Assembly: GCA_023101885.1 (NCBI GenBank)
Contig: JALPQD010000225.1
Location: 2,728,001-2,792,000, forward strand
Length of the DNA stretch: 64,000 nucleotides
Source of the DNA: Typhlomys cinereus
Taxonomy: Eukaryota > Chordata > Mammalia > Rodentia > Platacanthomyidae
Direction: 5' to 3'
Made by a program: the position numbers and the translations under genes. Below the pieces are notes generated by a model. It was not told where the DNA came from, searched no databases, and saw nothing but the letters and a program-made list of their open reading frames with translations. This document shows, in pieces, positions 33,031 through 44,869 of the stretch (its first letter is position 1; every line of letters begins with the position of its first letter).

Positions 33031-34059
33031 GTACCAAACTCACCCAGCCCACATTGAGACACTCAAAGGTAAACCTATATAATACAGTAATTGCAAGGAT
33101 TATGAACAGGAAGGATGGGGTTGGAGGGCCACACCAGAAACAAGGAGAGAGGGAACCATGTTACAGCAGAGAAAATAGGCCTCCATCAATGAATGCAAGT
33201 AAGTAATGTGACACCTGGTTAAGTTCACAGATGTTCGTTCCTGATCATGTACAACTGAGGGGGTATGATCTCACAAGAAGGGGAGGGCATATAGTCTGGC
33301 AGATAAAAAGCAATCACTTTGCAAATGGGTGATTGACCCCTCCTTCACTGACATTTCCTACTTTTATTACATCTACCCTTGAATGTGCTATTACCACAAG
33401 ACTCCAGTTTAACAGCTTTTTGTCTCTGACCAGGGAGTGACATACAGTGCCCATAAGGATGGAGTGAAGGAAATTGCAGGAGCAGCAAAACTGCAAAAGA
33501 AAATCAACAAACCACAATCCAGAACTTCAGAGGCTCTATATCAACCACAAAGAACTAGGCCAGCCTAATCTCTCCCCATCCTGAAACTCAGGGACATTTG
33601 CAGAAGAGGGGGCGGTAAGATTGTAAGAGCACAAGGATGGGAGAAGCAATGATTTGCAAGATTCTCCACACTAGTTAGGGCCGAAGCAATCATAATAGGC
33701 CTTTGCATGCCTTGCGCAATGTCCAACACACTATCGACCTCACAAAGTCTAGCATCTGCTAAAGGCACCAAGATCCTTGGAGGCAATGGATTGACAGCCA
33801 CAGTAGTGTTCCTATGCTTAAGGGGAACACGGGAATTGGTTCAGGGAAATGTCACTGGGTCCTTGTACGTCATTAGAGAGGAGGACCCAAAGGAGAGTTA
33901 GGCATACACAATAAAGGACTCTCTGGGAATTGGGGGGGAGGCACTGCAAGATGGGGAAGGAGGGCAGGGGGAGCAGGGGGTTCAAGGGGAGGAAGAGGGA
34001 GGGGCAAGAACTGGTCTACCTATTAAGTTCATATGAGCGGAAATAATAAAAAATGTATA
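33031..34059 (+). other. L1-D 3'UTR
   Basis: Typical young 3'UTR blocks are present (GGGTATGATCTCACAAGAAG, ATCTCTCCCCATCCTGAAAC), with a G-rich tract at about 33930-34010 and an A-rich end joined to the TSD. Confidence 0.9.
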
Positions 34060-34605
34060 AAAAATAGACATGAAACTCTCAATACTATAAAAACACTCTT
34101 AAATCCGATGTGTGAAATGTGATTAAAATGATTAAATCAAAATAAATCTATAACATATATTTCAGATTAACCTAAATACATTTCCTCCATCCACAACATA
34201 GGTAAGGTATTTCATGTTGTCAGCATTGCAAATGGGTCCTAATCCTGATTTCTGCTAAGTAAATTCATTAGAATTCCATTGTTTTTCAGTGTGTATCAAG
34301 CTTTTACACTTCATCCTAAAATCTCAAATATATTTCAAATTGTGAAATGAAATGAATTTTTAAAATGTTGATTAGACTCATAAATATAGTTTGGTGTTCC
34401 TTAGACTAAACAAATGATTCAGTAATAAGTTTTTGTAACTTTTTTTGTCTGAGAGTCATTTTTCTTTAAGCAGAAATGACAGGTTTTGCTTTGTGGGAAA
34501 AAGAAGCTCAATTGTTACCTTTAAAATAGGATCAAGTTAGTTGAGCTGTTATACTTACAGTAACTACTTTTAGTCTGAAGAATAAATTAGATATGTTCAC
34601 TTCTT

Positions 34606-34743
34606 GTTTTTTAGAGACATAGTCTCATATAGCCTAGACTCATAGCTCAAACTGACGCTCAGGCTAACCTTGAATTCATGATCCTTCTCTGTGTCAGCCT
34701 TCCAAGTGCTGGAAATACATATGCACTACCATGTCTGGTACCT
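34606..34743 (-). mobile_element. Old B1 (7SL-derived) SINE, antisense
   Basis: The order TTTTTTAGAGACATAGTCTC, GGCTAACCTTGAATTCATGA, GTCAGCCTTCCAAGTGCTGG, ACTACCATGTCTGGTA is the reverse complement of a B1/Alu-type monomer. Divergence is well above that of the B2-like SINEs. Confidence 0.75.
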
Positions 34744-35131
34744 TGTATTCTCCAAAAATGTAAGTAGAAAGTGATAATATAATATCAAAACTTGTAAAAG
34801 TTAAGAATTTAAGTCCAAAATTATACCAATAGGATTTGCTGTTAATTTTTTAAAGTACTCTCAAGTTGCATTAATGAAATGTAACAGAAACAAACATTAA
34901 TTTTTGTAGAAATTATACCTCCTTATGTGGGATAAATGATCTGATGTGCATAATGAGTTAAATACTTGTTTTTAGTATTTAAAAGTTTTATGACAACTGA
35001 AAATAGATAAATTTTGAGATTCTTACTGATTAGTGTGCTCATTCTTAGGATTTTTAAGATGAATTATTTATAAGTTAATAGTGTTCTAGCAGAAAACTTA
35101 ATATAGTTTACCTATAAAGTGAAACATTCAG

Positions 35132-35263
35132 ACCTAGGAATTCCAGTATATACCTGTGATTCCAGGTTTTAGGAAAGGCAAACCCAGACTGTATGGAAAG
35201 TTTTAGGGAGCTCTGGGCAATAAATTGAGACCTCTCTGAGAAAAAAAAATCAATCAATCAGAT
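35132..35263 (+). mobile_element. Old B1 (7SL-derived) SINE
   Basis: A diverged B1 order is visible: ATATACCTGTGATTCCAGGT, GGGAGCTCTGGGCAATAAAT, TTGAGACCTCTCTGAGAAAA and a (AATC)n tail. Confidence 0.6.
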
Positions 35264-35394
35264 ATTCACTGTACCGGCATGCTTTCTTCCATTATTAGTC
35301 TAAAATGATAAATGTTTCAAATAATTTATTTGAGATGTATTATATAAACTTTAATAGACTTATTTTAAAAATAGACTGTAGAACTATAAGACAT

Positions 35395-35689
35395 CAATTT
35401 GGAGGTTCCTAAAGAAGTTAAAAATTTAAAATACCATAGATTAGCTATACTGTTCCCAGGAATATTCCCAAAGAATACTGCATCCTGTTAACCATATTCA
35501 TAGCAACTCTTTTCAAAATAGCAAAGAAATGTAGTCAACCTAGATGTTCAACAGTTGATAAATTGTAATGAAAATGTAGTACATATGTACAATGGAATAC
35601 TATTCATCTGTCAGGAAAAATTAACAAATAAATTTGTCAGTAAATGTATGGAGCTGGAGGAAATTGCACTAAGTGAAAATCCCAGATGC
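35395..35689 (+). mobile_element. L1-K: old L1 ORF2 3' end (5' piece, split by L1-E)
   Basis: C-terminal ORF2-like text is present (GGAGGTTCCTAAAGAAGTTA, AATAGCAAAGAAATGTAGTC, TACAATGGAATACTATTCAT). It is interrupted at 35689 by L1-E and resumes at 40089. The last 15 bases are the L1-E TSD. Confidence 0.8.
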
Positions 35690-36730
35690 ACTTTCCAGTC
35701 TTCTCGTCTGCTAGATGGTTGATTGTTCTCTGTTGCGGCCAGAAGAGGAGAGGTGAACAGAGACCCCTGTTGTGGCAGGCTCCAGTGGTATCCCAGGAGA
35801 GGAGAGGCACGAAGCCCCAACAACGGAAGTGAAACTCCTGGTGGAGGCACAGAACCCCAGCAGCAGGCAGGAGACTTCATCCTTGTGTCTGAGGGGCATG
35901 AGCAGGGTTCTCTTTCTGCAAGGTTCACTGTTGCAGTGTTTCTCCAGCTCCTTGTCCCTGACTTCACCTATCAGTCCCAGGAGTGCAGGCTGCTGCCATT
36001 TTCACTTAGTGTTTTTAACATGGGATCTAGGATCTGAATTCAAAATATTGCACTTTAAGGCAGAGGCTCACAACCCTTGAGCCATCTCTCCAGCCCCATT
36101 TTGATTTTGACACAGACCAGGGCAGACTCCCTGCTCCTCAGACCCGGACCCAGACCAGAGTGGATGGACTCCGTGCTCCTCAGCCACTCTGCTGTTCTGT
36201 GCCAGACCCAGACCCAGACCAGGACCTGGACTCCCTGACAGAGGGCAGACTCCCTGCTCCTCAGAATTCAAGAGTCCAAGAAAACCCAAGCAAAGGGCTA
36301 GGAGACCAATGCCTACTCATCGAGGTCTTCTAAAATCATCCCATCGCAAGGGAGAGAATCTTCACATCCAGCTCTAAGATAAGTAAACCCTTTTTACATC
36401 TTGTTGCTCTCAATTATTAGTCACTGTAGTTTAACAGTTCCATACAGGCACCCAAAAACTCATACAGCACAGGGAATATACCATTCACCCTCACATGTCA
36501 TCAAGGAAGTAAACCTAAAAAGTGTACTACTATACTAATTTCTGTCTATTAAGCCCACCTTAATTGATGTACTAACAGTCTAATAGATTCATCTAGGAAA
36601 TAACACCAACACCAGACAGGCATACCGAACTATAAGGCAAACACTAGCAATAACTGCTCAAGTATAGCAATACTGTCTAATTCAGTTTAGTCAAAAACAT
36701 AAAAACTAAAAGAAGGACATTAAAGATAAA
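35690..36730 (+). promoter_or_regulatory. L1-E 5'UTR with a different upstream unit and embedded SINE
   Basis: The first 270 bases have no similarity I can see to the L1-B/F/G monomers. A reverse-oriented SINE fragment follows at about 35950-36096. Then comes a stretch of short imperfect repeats (GCAGACTCCCTGCTCCTCAG occurs twice, with ACCCAGACC motifs), and then the long tether shared with L1-D and L1-F (CTTCACATCCAGC, CACCCTCACATGTCATCAAG). Promoter function is inferred from position. Confidence 0.65.
35950..36096 (-). mobile_element. Older B2-like SINE fragment, antisense, in L1-E 5'UTR
   Basis: The reverse complement begins GGGGCTGGAGAGATGGCTCA, followed by a diverged body. The region GCTGCCATTTTCACTTAGTG, TTTTTAACATGGGATCTAGG matches the old SINE copy at 44509-44795 better than the young CA-tailed copies. 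The 3' tail is missing or unrecognisable. It may be an original component of this 5'UTR or a later insertion. Confidence 0.7.
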
Positions 36731-37680
36731 ATGCCCAGGTCACAGCACAAATCCATGAGAAACAAAAGCCAAGACAAATCTCCTACAAAAACTACCAACC
36801 CCATAATGATGGAATCCAACCAGAACAAACTCACAGATAATAGCCAAGAAAGGCATACCCAAGATAATGATTTTCAAGGCCTGATATTTACTATGATCAA
36901 AACAATGAAAGAGAAAATCCAGAAGGAGTTAAATAACCACATCAACCACTTTGAACCGGAACACAACAGGCACTTGGAGGAGACAAGAAAAGCAATTGAA
37001 GAAACAAAAATAGGCATAGAACAGTTAAAACAATCTCAAGCAGAGTTTAAACTTGAACTAAAAGACAATCTATTTTCAACTCAGAATGCAACAGCAAGTC
37101 TTATCAGCAGAACTGAAGAAGCAGAAAATAGAATATCAGATCTTGAAGACAAAGTAGGAGAACTAACCAGCTCAATGGAAGAGGTTGTTAAAGCTAAAAG
37201 GATACTTGAGAGGAATATTCAAGAGTTACAGGACACCTTGAAGAAGCCTAACATACACATTCATGGAATACCAGAACAAGAATCCCAAAATACCACCCCT
37301 GAGGAAATTTTTCAAATTATTATAAAGGAAAACTTTCCACATCTGAATAAAGAGAGACCCATTCAATTACAAGAGGCATTCCACACCCCGAACAGATATG
37401 ACCCAAATAGAAATTCGCCACAGCAAATAATAGTCAAACACTACGCATCCAAGACAAAGAGAATGTGCTGAGAGCTTCAAGAGAAAAAAACAAGTCACTT
37501 TTAAAGGTAAACCTATTAAAATAACAAGTGATTTTTCAATGGAAACAGTAACATCCAGAAGAGCTTGGAGAGACGTACTTCAAGTATTGAATGAGCACAA
37601 ATGTCAACCCAGGTTGATATACCCAGCAAAACTCAGTCATAATCGAGGGTGAAAGAAAATTTTCCACCATGAAGACATCA
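36731..37680 (+). pseudogene. L1-E ORF1, 3'-deleted
   Basis: This is the best-preserved ORF1 start in the window (MPRSQHKSMRNKSQDKSPTK). It is open for 246 codons through the coiled coil (residues about 70-165) and RRM-like domain (IHGIPEQESQNTTPEEIF, FHTPNRYDPNRNSP). A frameshift at about 37435 breaks it. C-terminal text continues to about 37665 (GAAGAGCTTGGAGAGACGTA), where an internal deletion jumps into ORF2. Confidence 0.88.
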
Positions 37681-39133
37681 AAAGCAAAAGGCTGGTAAAA
37701 ACTCTTCAAGCTAATGGAACTAGGAAACAAACAGGGGTAGCAATTATGCTATCCGACAAAGTGGACTTCAAACAAAAGAAAATCACAAGAGATACAGAAG
37801 GATACAACATTTTAGTTACAGGTACAATTCACCAGGAAGACTTCACAGTACTGTACATATATGCACCAAATATGGGCTCCTCTACATTCACTAAGTAAAT
37901 GCTACAATGTCTAAAACAAGAAATTAATTCCAAAACGATAATACTTGGAGATTTCAATACTGCACTCTCAACATGGGATAGATGAATAGGCCAAAAACTT
38001 AACAGAGACACATTGGAACTAAATCAAATCCTTACTAAAATGGACCTTACAGATCTCTATCAAACCTTCCATCCAAGCACCAACAAATGCACATTCTTCT
38101 CAGCAGCATACAGAACTTTCTCCAAAATAGATCATATGCTGGGCCACAAAACGAATCTCCATGTATACAGGAAAGTTGAAATTCTAGCCTGTACCCTATC
38201 AGACCACCATGGTCTAAAGCTTGACATCCACAACACAACAAACAGCAGAAAAAAGTAACTTTTGGAAACTAAACACTATGATGCTGAATGAGAAATGGGT
38301 TCAGAAAGAAATCAAAAAGGAAATTCAAGATTTCCTAGACGTGAATGATAATGAAAATGCAACATATCAAAATCTCTGAGACACAATGAAAGCTTTCCTA
38401 AGAGGTAGGTTTATAGCTCTTAATGCCTATATCAAAAAAATGGAAACGTCATAAGTAAATAACTTAACAATGCAGCTTAAAGCTTTAGAAACACAAGAGC
38501 AATCCAATCCCAAAAGCAGTAGAAGAGAGATTAGCAAAATCAGGGGAGAAATATCAGAAATTGAGATAAGGAAAACAATACGGAGAATCAACCAGTCAAA
38601 AAGCTGGTTCTTTGAAAAAATCAATAAGATTGATACACTCCTAGCTAAATTAACCAAAATTACGAGAGAGAAAACCCAAATTAACAAAATTAGAAATGAA
38701 AATGGAGTTATCACAACTGATACCCAAGAAATTCAGAGAATTATAAAGTCATATTTCAAAAACCTTATATGCCATGAAATTTAATAACACAAAAGAAATG
38801 GATAGATTCCTGAGTAAGCACAACTTACTTGAACAAGCATATCCAGGAGGAATCAGGAAGTTTTGAATTATTTGAATAGTCCTATAGCAAATGAGGAAAT
38901 TGATAAAGTAATCTAGAATCTTCCCACCAAAAAATGTCCTGAACCAAATGGATTCAGCACAGAATTCTACCAGACATTTAAAGAACAATTAACACCAATA
39001 CTCCTTAAACTGTTACATAAAATTGCAAAGGAAGGGACACTTGCAAATTCTTTCTATGAAGCTGATAGAATACTAATCCCAAAACCTAACAAAGATACTT
39101 AATAAGTAATAAAGATACTTAATAAAACTATAG
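37681..39133 (+). pseudogene. L1-E ORF2 remnant (endonuclease and first part of RT)
   Basis: It begins inside the endonuclease domain (KGW-like, then DKVDF, the DFNT motif and SDHHG at 38013-38258). It continues through the linker (38470-38784) into early RT (TCTTCCCACCAAAAAATGTC, about 38920). Near 39065-39125 a short direct duplication (AAAGATACTTAATAA twice) precedes a jump straight into the 3'UTR near 39130. The FADD box, thumb and C-terminal domain are gone. Confidence 0.85.
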
Positions 39134-40073
39134 ATAAGGGATCATGCTTCAGTAGAGAAAATAGGTCACTATCAAGTATTGCATATAAGTAGCGGTACAT
39201 CTGGTGCAGCTCACTCTCACTTTCCTTCCTGGTCACTTGCAACTGAAGCAAGTAGACAGTAACCATCTTTCAATGGAACATTGACCCTTACCCCTCACTG
39301 CTGTGTTCTACTCCTATTCTTCTATCTACCTTTGAGTCTCCTTTTGTATTGAGATCTTCATTTAAGCAGTCTTTTATCTTTGGTTAGGGTGACCTTGGGT
39401 ACCAATCAGGATGCGGCCAAGGGCGGTGCAGGAAAAGCAAAGCTGAAAACAACAATAAGCCATAATTCAGAACACCAAAGACCCTACATTATTCACCTGG
39501 AGCCAGACCAGCCAAATCTCTCCCCATCCTAAAGCTCAGGGACCCTTGTGGAAGAAGGGCGGCAAGATTGTAAGAGCCTAAAGATGAGGAGGACCAACAA
39601 TATGCAAGATACTCCACACAAATTAGGGCTGCAGTAGCCATAATTGGACTTTGTATGACCTGCGCAATGGCTGACATGTCAATGACCCGCCCCCCAAAGT
39701 CTAGCATGGATCACAAGGGAGAAGGTTCTCCAGGCAGTAGGATCCTTAGAGGCAAGTGATTAACAGTCATAATAGAGTTCCCATATTAACAGGGAGTCCA
39801 AGGAGGGGCTCCTGGCTATGCTACTGAGTCCTTACCTATCACCAGGGTGGAGGAATCAGAGGGAAGTTTGGCATTCACATAAAAGAATGCTCCAAGGGAT
39901 GGGAGGGAGGAAGGAGGGAGGCAAAGAGGGGGGTGAAAGGAAGGGGGTGAGAATGTAAGGTGTGATGACTGGGGAGGGGAGGAGAGAGGGAGAGGTCAAG
40001 AGTACCTATTGAGCTTGTATGATTAGGAAAAAATAAATAAAATGTTGGAGAAAAAAGAAAAACAAACAAAAAA
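39134..40073 (+). other. L1-E 3'UTR
   Basis: It shares blocks with the L1-I tail (GGATCATGCTTCAGTAGAGA, AACACCAAAGACCCTACATT, GACATGTCAATGACCC). A G-rich polypurine tract lies at 39895-40005, and the A-rich end runs into the TSD. Confidence 0.88.
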
Positions 40074-40088
40074 GAAAATCCCAGATGC

Positions 40089-40183
40089 GGAAAGACAGAT
40101 GTTGTATGTTCTCCCTTATGATGTAATCAAAGTCTGATGTAATCAAAGAGAAATTCTTACATCATCCACAAATACAAAAAAAA

Positions 40184-40223
<40 letters not shown>

Positions 40224-41165
40224 ATGTGGGAGGGGTAGAAGACAATCCGGAAAGAGCAGAAACAAAAGAAAACATGGGCATATTATTTTTAAAAAGGAAG
40301 GAAGAACAGAAATAATACACAGTAAAGAGTGGAGTTAACCTTCATGTAACCAACCACTTGTCTCTGCCCCCTATTAATTACAGGAAACACATGCCCAGTA
40401 ATGTAAACCAATATGAACAACAATGGGATGGGAGAAAATTGAAACTAGACATGTTTTAACTTTATGTCAATAAATTTTGGTTTATTAACCATAAACAGCT
40501 GATAGCAAACCACCATCTAAACACCTGTCATCTTGTATCTTTAGATAAGAAAAGATCTGGACACTCAGATAGAGGGGAGCCTATTGTAATAGAGGGCGCT
40601 GAAAATGACAACAATCAAGGGCAGTGTAGAATACAAGTAACTCTAAAACATCATCCCAAATAGGGCCAACAAACTCCCTCCCATCCTAAGACTCAGGGAA
40701 TTTTGTGGAAGAGAGAGCAGTGATTGTCAGAGCCTGAAGGTGAAGAGGTTACACCAGTCATGACAGGGCTTCTGCATCCAGGAATTCACTGCAATGAAAC
40801 CTAACCTCACCAGACCTGCACAATGGCAAACATATCAACATTCCCCCAGACCACTGAGGAATTCAGGATAAATAACTACATGCAGTGGGAACCTTAAGGG
40901 CAAGGGCAGACAGATGAAGGGGAGTGTCCCTTTCTGTGGGTCCCAAAGAAGGACCACTTAAACTGCCATAGAGACCTTAGCCCCTAGTACAGCAGACAAC
41001 CCGAAAGGAGCTCCATGGCCCACACAAGCAGATAAGTATGAGGGTGGGAAGGATGAATTGTTGAAGAGAGGGGAGAAAAAGGGGAGGAAAGGACAAGGAA
41101 GGAAGGGAGGAGGAACAAAAACACTCATTATGCTTTTATAAAAGGAGAATTCTTAATAAAAAAAA
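40089..41165 (+). mobile_element. L1-K: old L1 3' end (continuation)
   Basis: This resumes the old L1 after the L1-E insertion. It contains GTATGTTCTCCCTTATGATG, an old-type 3'UTR (AAGATCTGGACACTCAGATA, GCATCCAGGAATTCACTGCA), a purine-rich block (41040-41115) and a terminal A-run at about 41158-41170. A (CA)n tract lies at 40186-40220. Confidence 0.75.
40186..40221 (+). repeat. (CA)n microsatellite
   Basis: About 17 uninterrupted CA units follow an A-run inside the old L1-K tail. Confidence 0.95.
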
Positions 41166-41321
41166 AAAGAAGAAACCTTAAAAAATTACATAATCCTAGA
41201 ACCCTGTCAAAACTCTAGGCAAATATGTCAAACTGAAGTTCTGTCAGGGATTTCGTTTCTTTTTTAAATACTCAAAGAAGAATACAGAAAAGCCACATAT
41301 GGTGTTCGAAACTAACAGTTC

Positions 41322-41576
41322 CTGATGGATCAGATACCAAGAACAATGGACCAGAGACAAAAAAAAAAAAAAAAAAAAATCACTGAATTTTCCTACCGAA
41401 CAAGAATGACCCACCAGAAACTGACTAAACCTGCAGACAACTGAAGCATAATGGTCAACAGCCTCCCCAACCCTCATCCCTTAAAAAGCCCCATAACACA
41501 AGGTCTCGAGTAGCAGGGATGTCTGTCCTACGGGAAGATTTCTACATCTCGCTGAACAAAACTTTAGACTTTTTTT
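41322..41576 (+). mobile_element. ERV-like PPT and LTR fragment (5' piece)
   Basis: Bases 41322-41450 match 48857-48985 over about 130 bases (GATGGATCAGA, CAAGAACAAT(A/G)GACCAGAG, an A-rich purine run, GCAGACAACTGAA). The purine run looks like a polypurine tract. Downstream, 41461-41570 looks like retroviral U3/R: TTAAAAAGCCCC as a TATA-like box, then GGTCTCGAGTAGCAGGG. A SINE splits it at 41577. The assignment is by layout and by the paired copy near env remnants. Confidence 0.45.
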
Positions 41577-41848
41577 AAAATTTTTTTAATTATTTATTCA
41601 ATTGTGTGTGTATGTGTGTGTGCGCGCGTGTGTCTGTGTGTGTAGAACCACGGACGAATTCGGGAACCACCATGGACGAGACCTCCGCCTCCTTCTACCC
41701 CGGGATTCACAGGCTCCGCCCTACCAGGACCAGAAGCACAGGCCGCCCCCGCTTCCACCTGACATCTATACGTGGGATCTGGGATCCGAACTCAGGACCT
41801 TCCGCCTGCAAGGCAGAGGCTTAACCCCTGAGCCACCTCTCCAGCCCC
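41577..41848 (-). mobile_element. Young B2-like SINE, copy 5, antisense
   Basis: The complete reverse complement is present: tail TTATTTATTCAATTG, TG/CG tract, body CACAGGCTCCGCCCTACCAG, B box GATCCGAACTCAGG, head TGAGCCACCTCTCCAGCCCC. The TSD AACTTTAG(A/T)CT is at 41560-41570 and 41849-41859, inside LTR-like sequence. Confidence 0.9.
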
Positions 41849-43620
41849 AACTTTAGTCTTTTTGTTGCCATCTGCGTTTGTCTCTTTTCCTTCCTCTAAC
41901 TTGTTCTAGCATTTGTTGCCAAAAAACAAAGAGGGTCTGTGTAGGTCCCCATCCCTTGAGATCACTGCTGACCATTCCCCAGCTCTTTCCCTCCTCTCTC
42001 TCTCTACCCATGTTCAAACAGGAGGTTTGAGACCCACCCCGTCTTCTGTATGTCTTAAACAGTGGTCACTGTCTTGATTGCTTATGGACTAGCTTAGGGG
42101 AGTAGGCTGTGTCGAGATGAGCAGACACATTGGTCTTCAAGCTAAACCCAGCTCATTCACTCCTCTTCTCTTTCCCTCCTTTTTCTCTCTTTCCACATGA
42201 TCCAGAGCTTCCACTTGGAGACCATTTGCCATTTAACTGTTCTGTGCATGCCACATCTTCAACCAACCATGTTGGATGACAAGGTCACGACTTGGGGAAG
42301 ACTGCTTCAAGGAAGCGTTTTCTGGAAACAAGTAATGGCTTATTTGGAATAAATAAGAGAAATATGGAGGTTGTCAGGCCTAAAGCCTGCTCTCTGGGGA
42401 CTCCTCCCTTTTGTAAATTGAGTTTTGCCTTTTGTCTGCATAGATAATGACAGGCGAATTCCTTCCTCTGGAAATTGGGTTTGCCTCCTGTCCTTAAATT
42501 TCTTGTCTTCTTCTCAGGACTGGCCTAGGTTATCACCTCCCCCTACAGTTTCTTCCCTATGCATTTTGAGCTATATCAATGCACAGACCAGATAACTCTG
42601 CTTTGAGGCATTCACTGTCCATTCCCTTTTAACAACTAAGGGTCATGCCTGCTTTTAACTACCTGGAGACATCATATCTGGTCCCACATAGTAAGTAGAT
42701 GTCACTTCTGCTTTTTCTTTGTTAGTCAGAATGTATATACACTGATTCTGAAGAGATTGGAGAGTAAATTTCAAGAGTCCAAAAACATAGGTGGGTAAAA
42801 TTCCCTCAAATATGACTCTTGTTGAACCAATTCAAAAATTCAACAAATATGAGATTATTCCATCTGTTCACAAGAATCAGTGTGCAATTATTTCTCTTAA
42901 AGTACATAAGTTAGAAAATAGAAAAAAAATCCTAATATATTTTCTACCATTATGACCAAATATAGACCAATTTATATGATAGCAGCTAGAATTTGGTATC
43001 CTCCAAAAGGCATGCACCCCCTCCAACAGATTCATCTTTACTATTTAAAGGAATATATACTAGATATGGCACATGTATAGTTAATTGTAATGAAAAACAT
43101 GTTCCTTAATGAAGTCTAAATTCTATGGACAGATTAAAAAAGGAGCTCAACCTCCTTGGTGTATTTTAACTAAATCACAAAAAGAGTCTTTATTACAAGG
43201 ACAGCAGTATGGACCTAGATTCTGTGGCTATTTGGTGGAGCATTGTAAAATAGATAGATTTGGAGATACTGGGGAAATGGAATAGAGCCTGTTAATGTGT
43301 AATAAGTCCTGTTTGTGCCTTTACCCTCAAGCAATGGGTTAGGTACTTAAAAATTATTTATACAAAAGGTGATTCCTGCTGAGCACATTGAATAGGAGAC
43401 TGGGAAGGTATGTGTCTCTTTCTTTTTCTCTGTTTGTGGGTATAGCAATGCATTCTTTGCCCCCTACCCTAGATTTTCTAATATAAACTCTGCTCTAAAC
43501 TTCAATAAACGAGTTCAGATTCACTCAGCCTGGAGATGCTTGTCTGTTCTCCATATCCATCAACTCCTTGTCCACTTATCTGTATCCTGGATCCAGGCTA
43601 CGGCCATACTGCAGCATGTG
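41849..43620 (+). other. ERV/LTR-like or unassigned sequence
   Basis: The first part continues the LTR-like sequence to about 41930. At 42374 a TGTCAGGCCT start resembles an ERV LTR 5' end. At 43505 an AATAAA polyadenylation signal lies in a TATAAACTCTGC...AATAAACGAG context, compatible with an LTR R/U5 region. No pair of matching ends was found, so boundaries are uncertain. Confidence 0.3.
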
Positions 43621-44508
43621 CACATACACACCTAATAGCCAGACAGGAGATTTTCATTTGGCAATCTCTTTCAGAGGTACCTTAGTCGAGATCTGCAGTG
43701 ACTCTGGGAGTCCCCCACTCTGTCATTTTGTTGGTCATTGTCTACAAGGCTGGCGAGATGCTTTCTTAGACTCTGACCTATTTCTGAGCCCTTCCTAGGA
43801 CAACAGGACATCTGTTCTAGGAATGTCATTTTTGTTCTCTTTGTCCCAACCCCCACTATGAGCAATAAATTATCTAAAGACATGTTCTTGGCTTGTCTGA
43901 GGGAGAACCCAAAAGAACTCTAATTGGGAGACCTCCAACTGTCCACGCTAATGCATCTATCAGCCCAAATTTAGCCTCAATATGATTTGGACAATGGCAA
44001 CCATTAGTCCAATTTTGGCACTTTTGATTTTAATATTTCAGAGACTGAGACAATTTCATCAAGCAGAATGCTAAATGGTCCAAGGTCCCTTATGCTCTCA
44101 CCTTTTTCACTTTCCATAATTGCTCCTCTCCTTACACTTCCTGTATGCCTGCTCAGAGCCTTCTCTGTACTAAGGCTTCCACTGCTCAAACCTCAAAAAA
44201 ATAGTCTCCCTCTCCCTCCTCTCTTTTGGCCCCATTAATGAGCTTCTCCCATTTCAGCCAGATTTACTGGCCTCTAAACCTGATCCCTTCATTCTACAAG
44301 CAGGCCTCCCTACAGAGGCAACCCCTTAGACTTACAAACCTTAGCAATGGACACTAACTTTAAAATATAAAACAGAAATGCATGTTCTTTGTGTTCTCCA
44401 AAATTAAGTCCTGTGTCTTGTCATGTGATGGCTATCTGTTATATGTGTCTCTAAGAGTCTTATGTATGATGTCTGTTTAATCTGTATCATGTTAAATGTG
44501 TACGTGGA
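43621..44508. other. Unassigned, possibly ERV internal sequence
   Basis: No domain can be read with confidence. It is C/T-rich and follows an LTR-like polyadenylation region, so a decayed retroviral leader or gag is possible but not supported by a motif. Confidence 0.25.
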
Positions 44509-44730
44509 GGGCTGGAGAGACAGCACAGGGATTAAGGCTCTGCCTCATAAGTAGAAGGTCCTGAGTTCAGATACCAGGTTCCATGTAAAAACCCCAAGTA
44601 CAAATGGCAGCAGCCTGTACTTTTGGTCCTGGTGGGTGAAGCCTGGGAAATCCCAGAGGAAAACAAAGGTAGAAGGACGATTCTCAAAGTTACCTTTGGT
44701 CCTCCACAGGGACATACAGTGTCCTCTGAG

Positions 44731-44782
<52 letters not shown>

Positions 44783-44795
44783 AGAATGAATAAAT
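44509..44795 (+). mobile_element. Older B2-like SINE with long (CA)n
   Basis: A diverged version of the same SINE lineage: head GGGCTGGAGAGACAGCACAG, B-box region GAGTTCAGATACC, body TTGGTCCTGGTGGGTGAAGC, then about 22 CA units (44733-44778) and the tail GAATGAATAAATAAG. Compared with the young copies the body differs throughout, suggesting an older subfamily that already carried the CA tail. Confidence 0.82.
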
Positions 44796-44869
44796 AAGAA
44801 AATACTTTTTTGAAAAGAAAAGATGTGCACATGGACATAAAATTATGTAAATATATTTTAAAAATTGTT

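Larger units (their letters stand above)
28192..34059 (+). mobile_element. L1-D: L1 with SINE in ORF1 and deleted RT core
   Basis: A perfect 14-bp TSD, AAAAATAGACATGA, at 28178-28191 and 34060-34073 defines the whole insertion: GC-rich 5'UTR, ORF1 (from 28908), ORF2 (from 30381 to a stop near 33030), 3'UTR and A-rich tail. A young SINE sits in ORF1. About 1.17 kb of ORF2, including the RT active site, is missing at about 31452. Because the TSD is intact, the element itself is complete from end to end. Confidence 0.93.
35690..40073 (+). mobile_element. L1-E: L1 with two internal deletions (4.4 kb)
   Basis: A perfect 15-bp TSD, GAAAATCCCAGATGC, at 35675-35689 and 40074-40088 delimits the insertion, which is nested in the older L1-K. 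It has a full-length 5'UTR (about 1 kb), ORF1, parts of ORF2 and a 3'UTR with A-rich tail. Two internal gaps remove the ORF1 end plus ORF2 start, and most of RT plus the C-terminus. The intact 5' end shows it was not a 5'-truncated insertion. Confidence 0.92.

Noticed and set aside
35723..36080. Overlapping ORFs of about 100 codons upstream of L1-E ORF1, considered as an ORF0-like gene
   Set aside because: Frames cross the reversed SINE and short repeats, with no conserved start or splice signal that I could see in other copies.
36068..36289. Minus-strand ORF with GPGLGLG repeats
   Set aside because: It is a reading of the short imperfect repeats in the L1-E 5'UTR.
43597..43614. A stretch CTACGGCCATAC resembling the start of 5S rRNA
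   Set aside because: Only about 12 bases match and the rest of 5S does not follow. It is treated as chance in LTR-like sequence.
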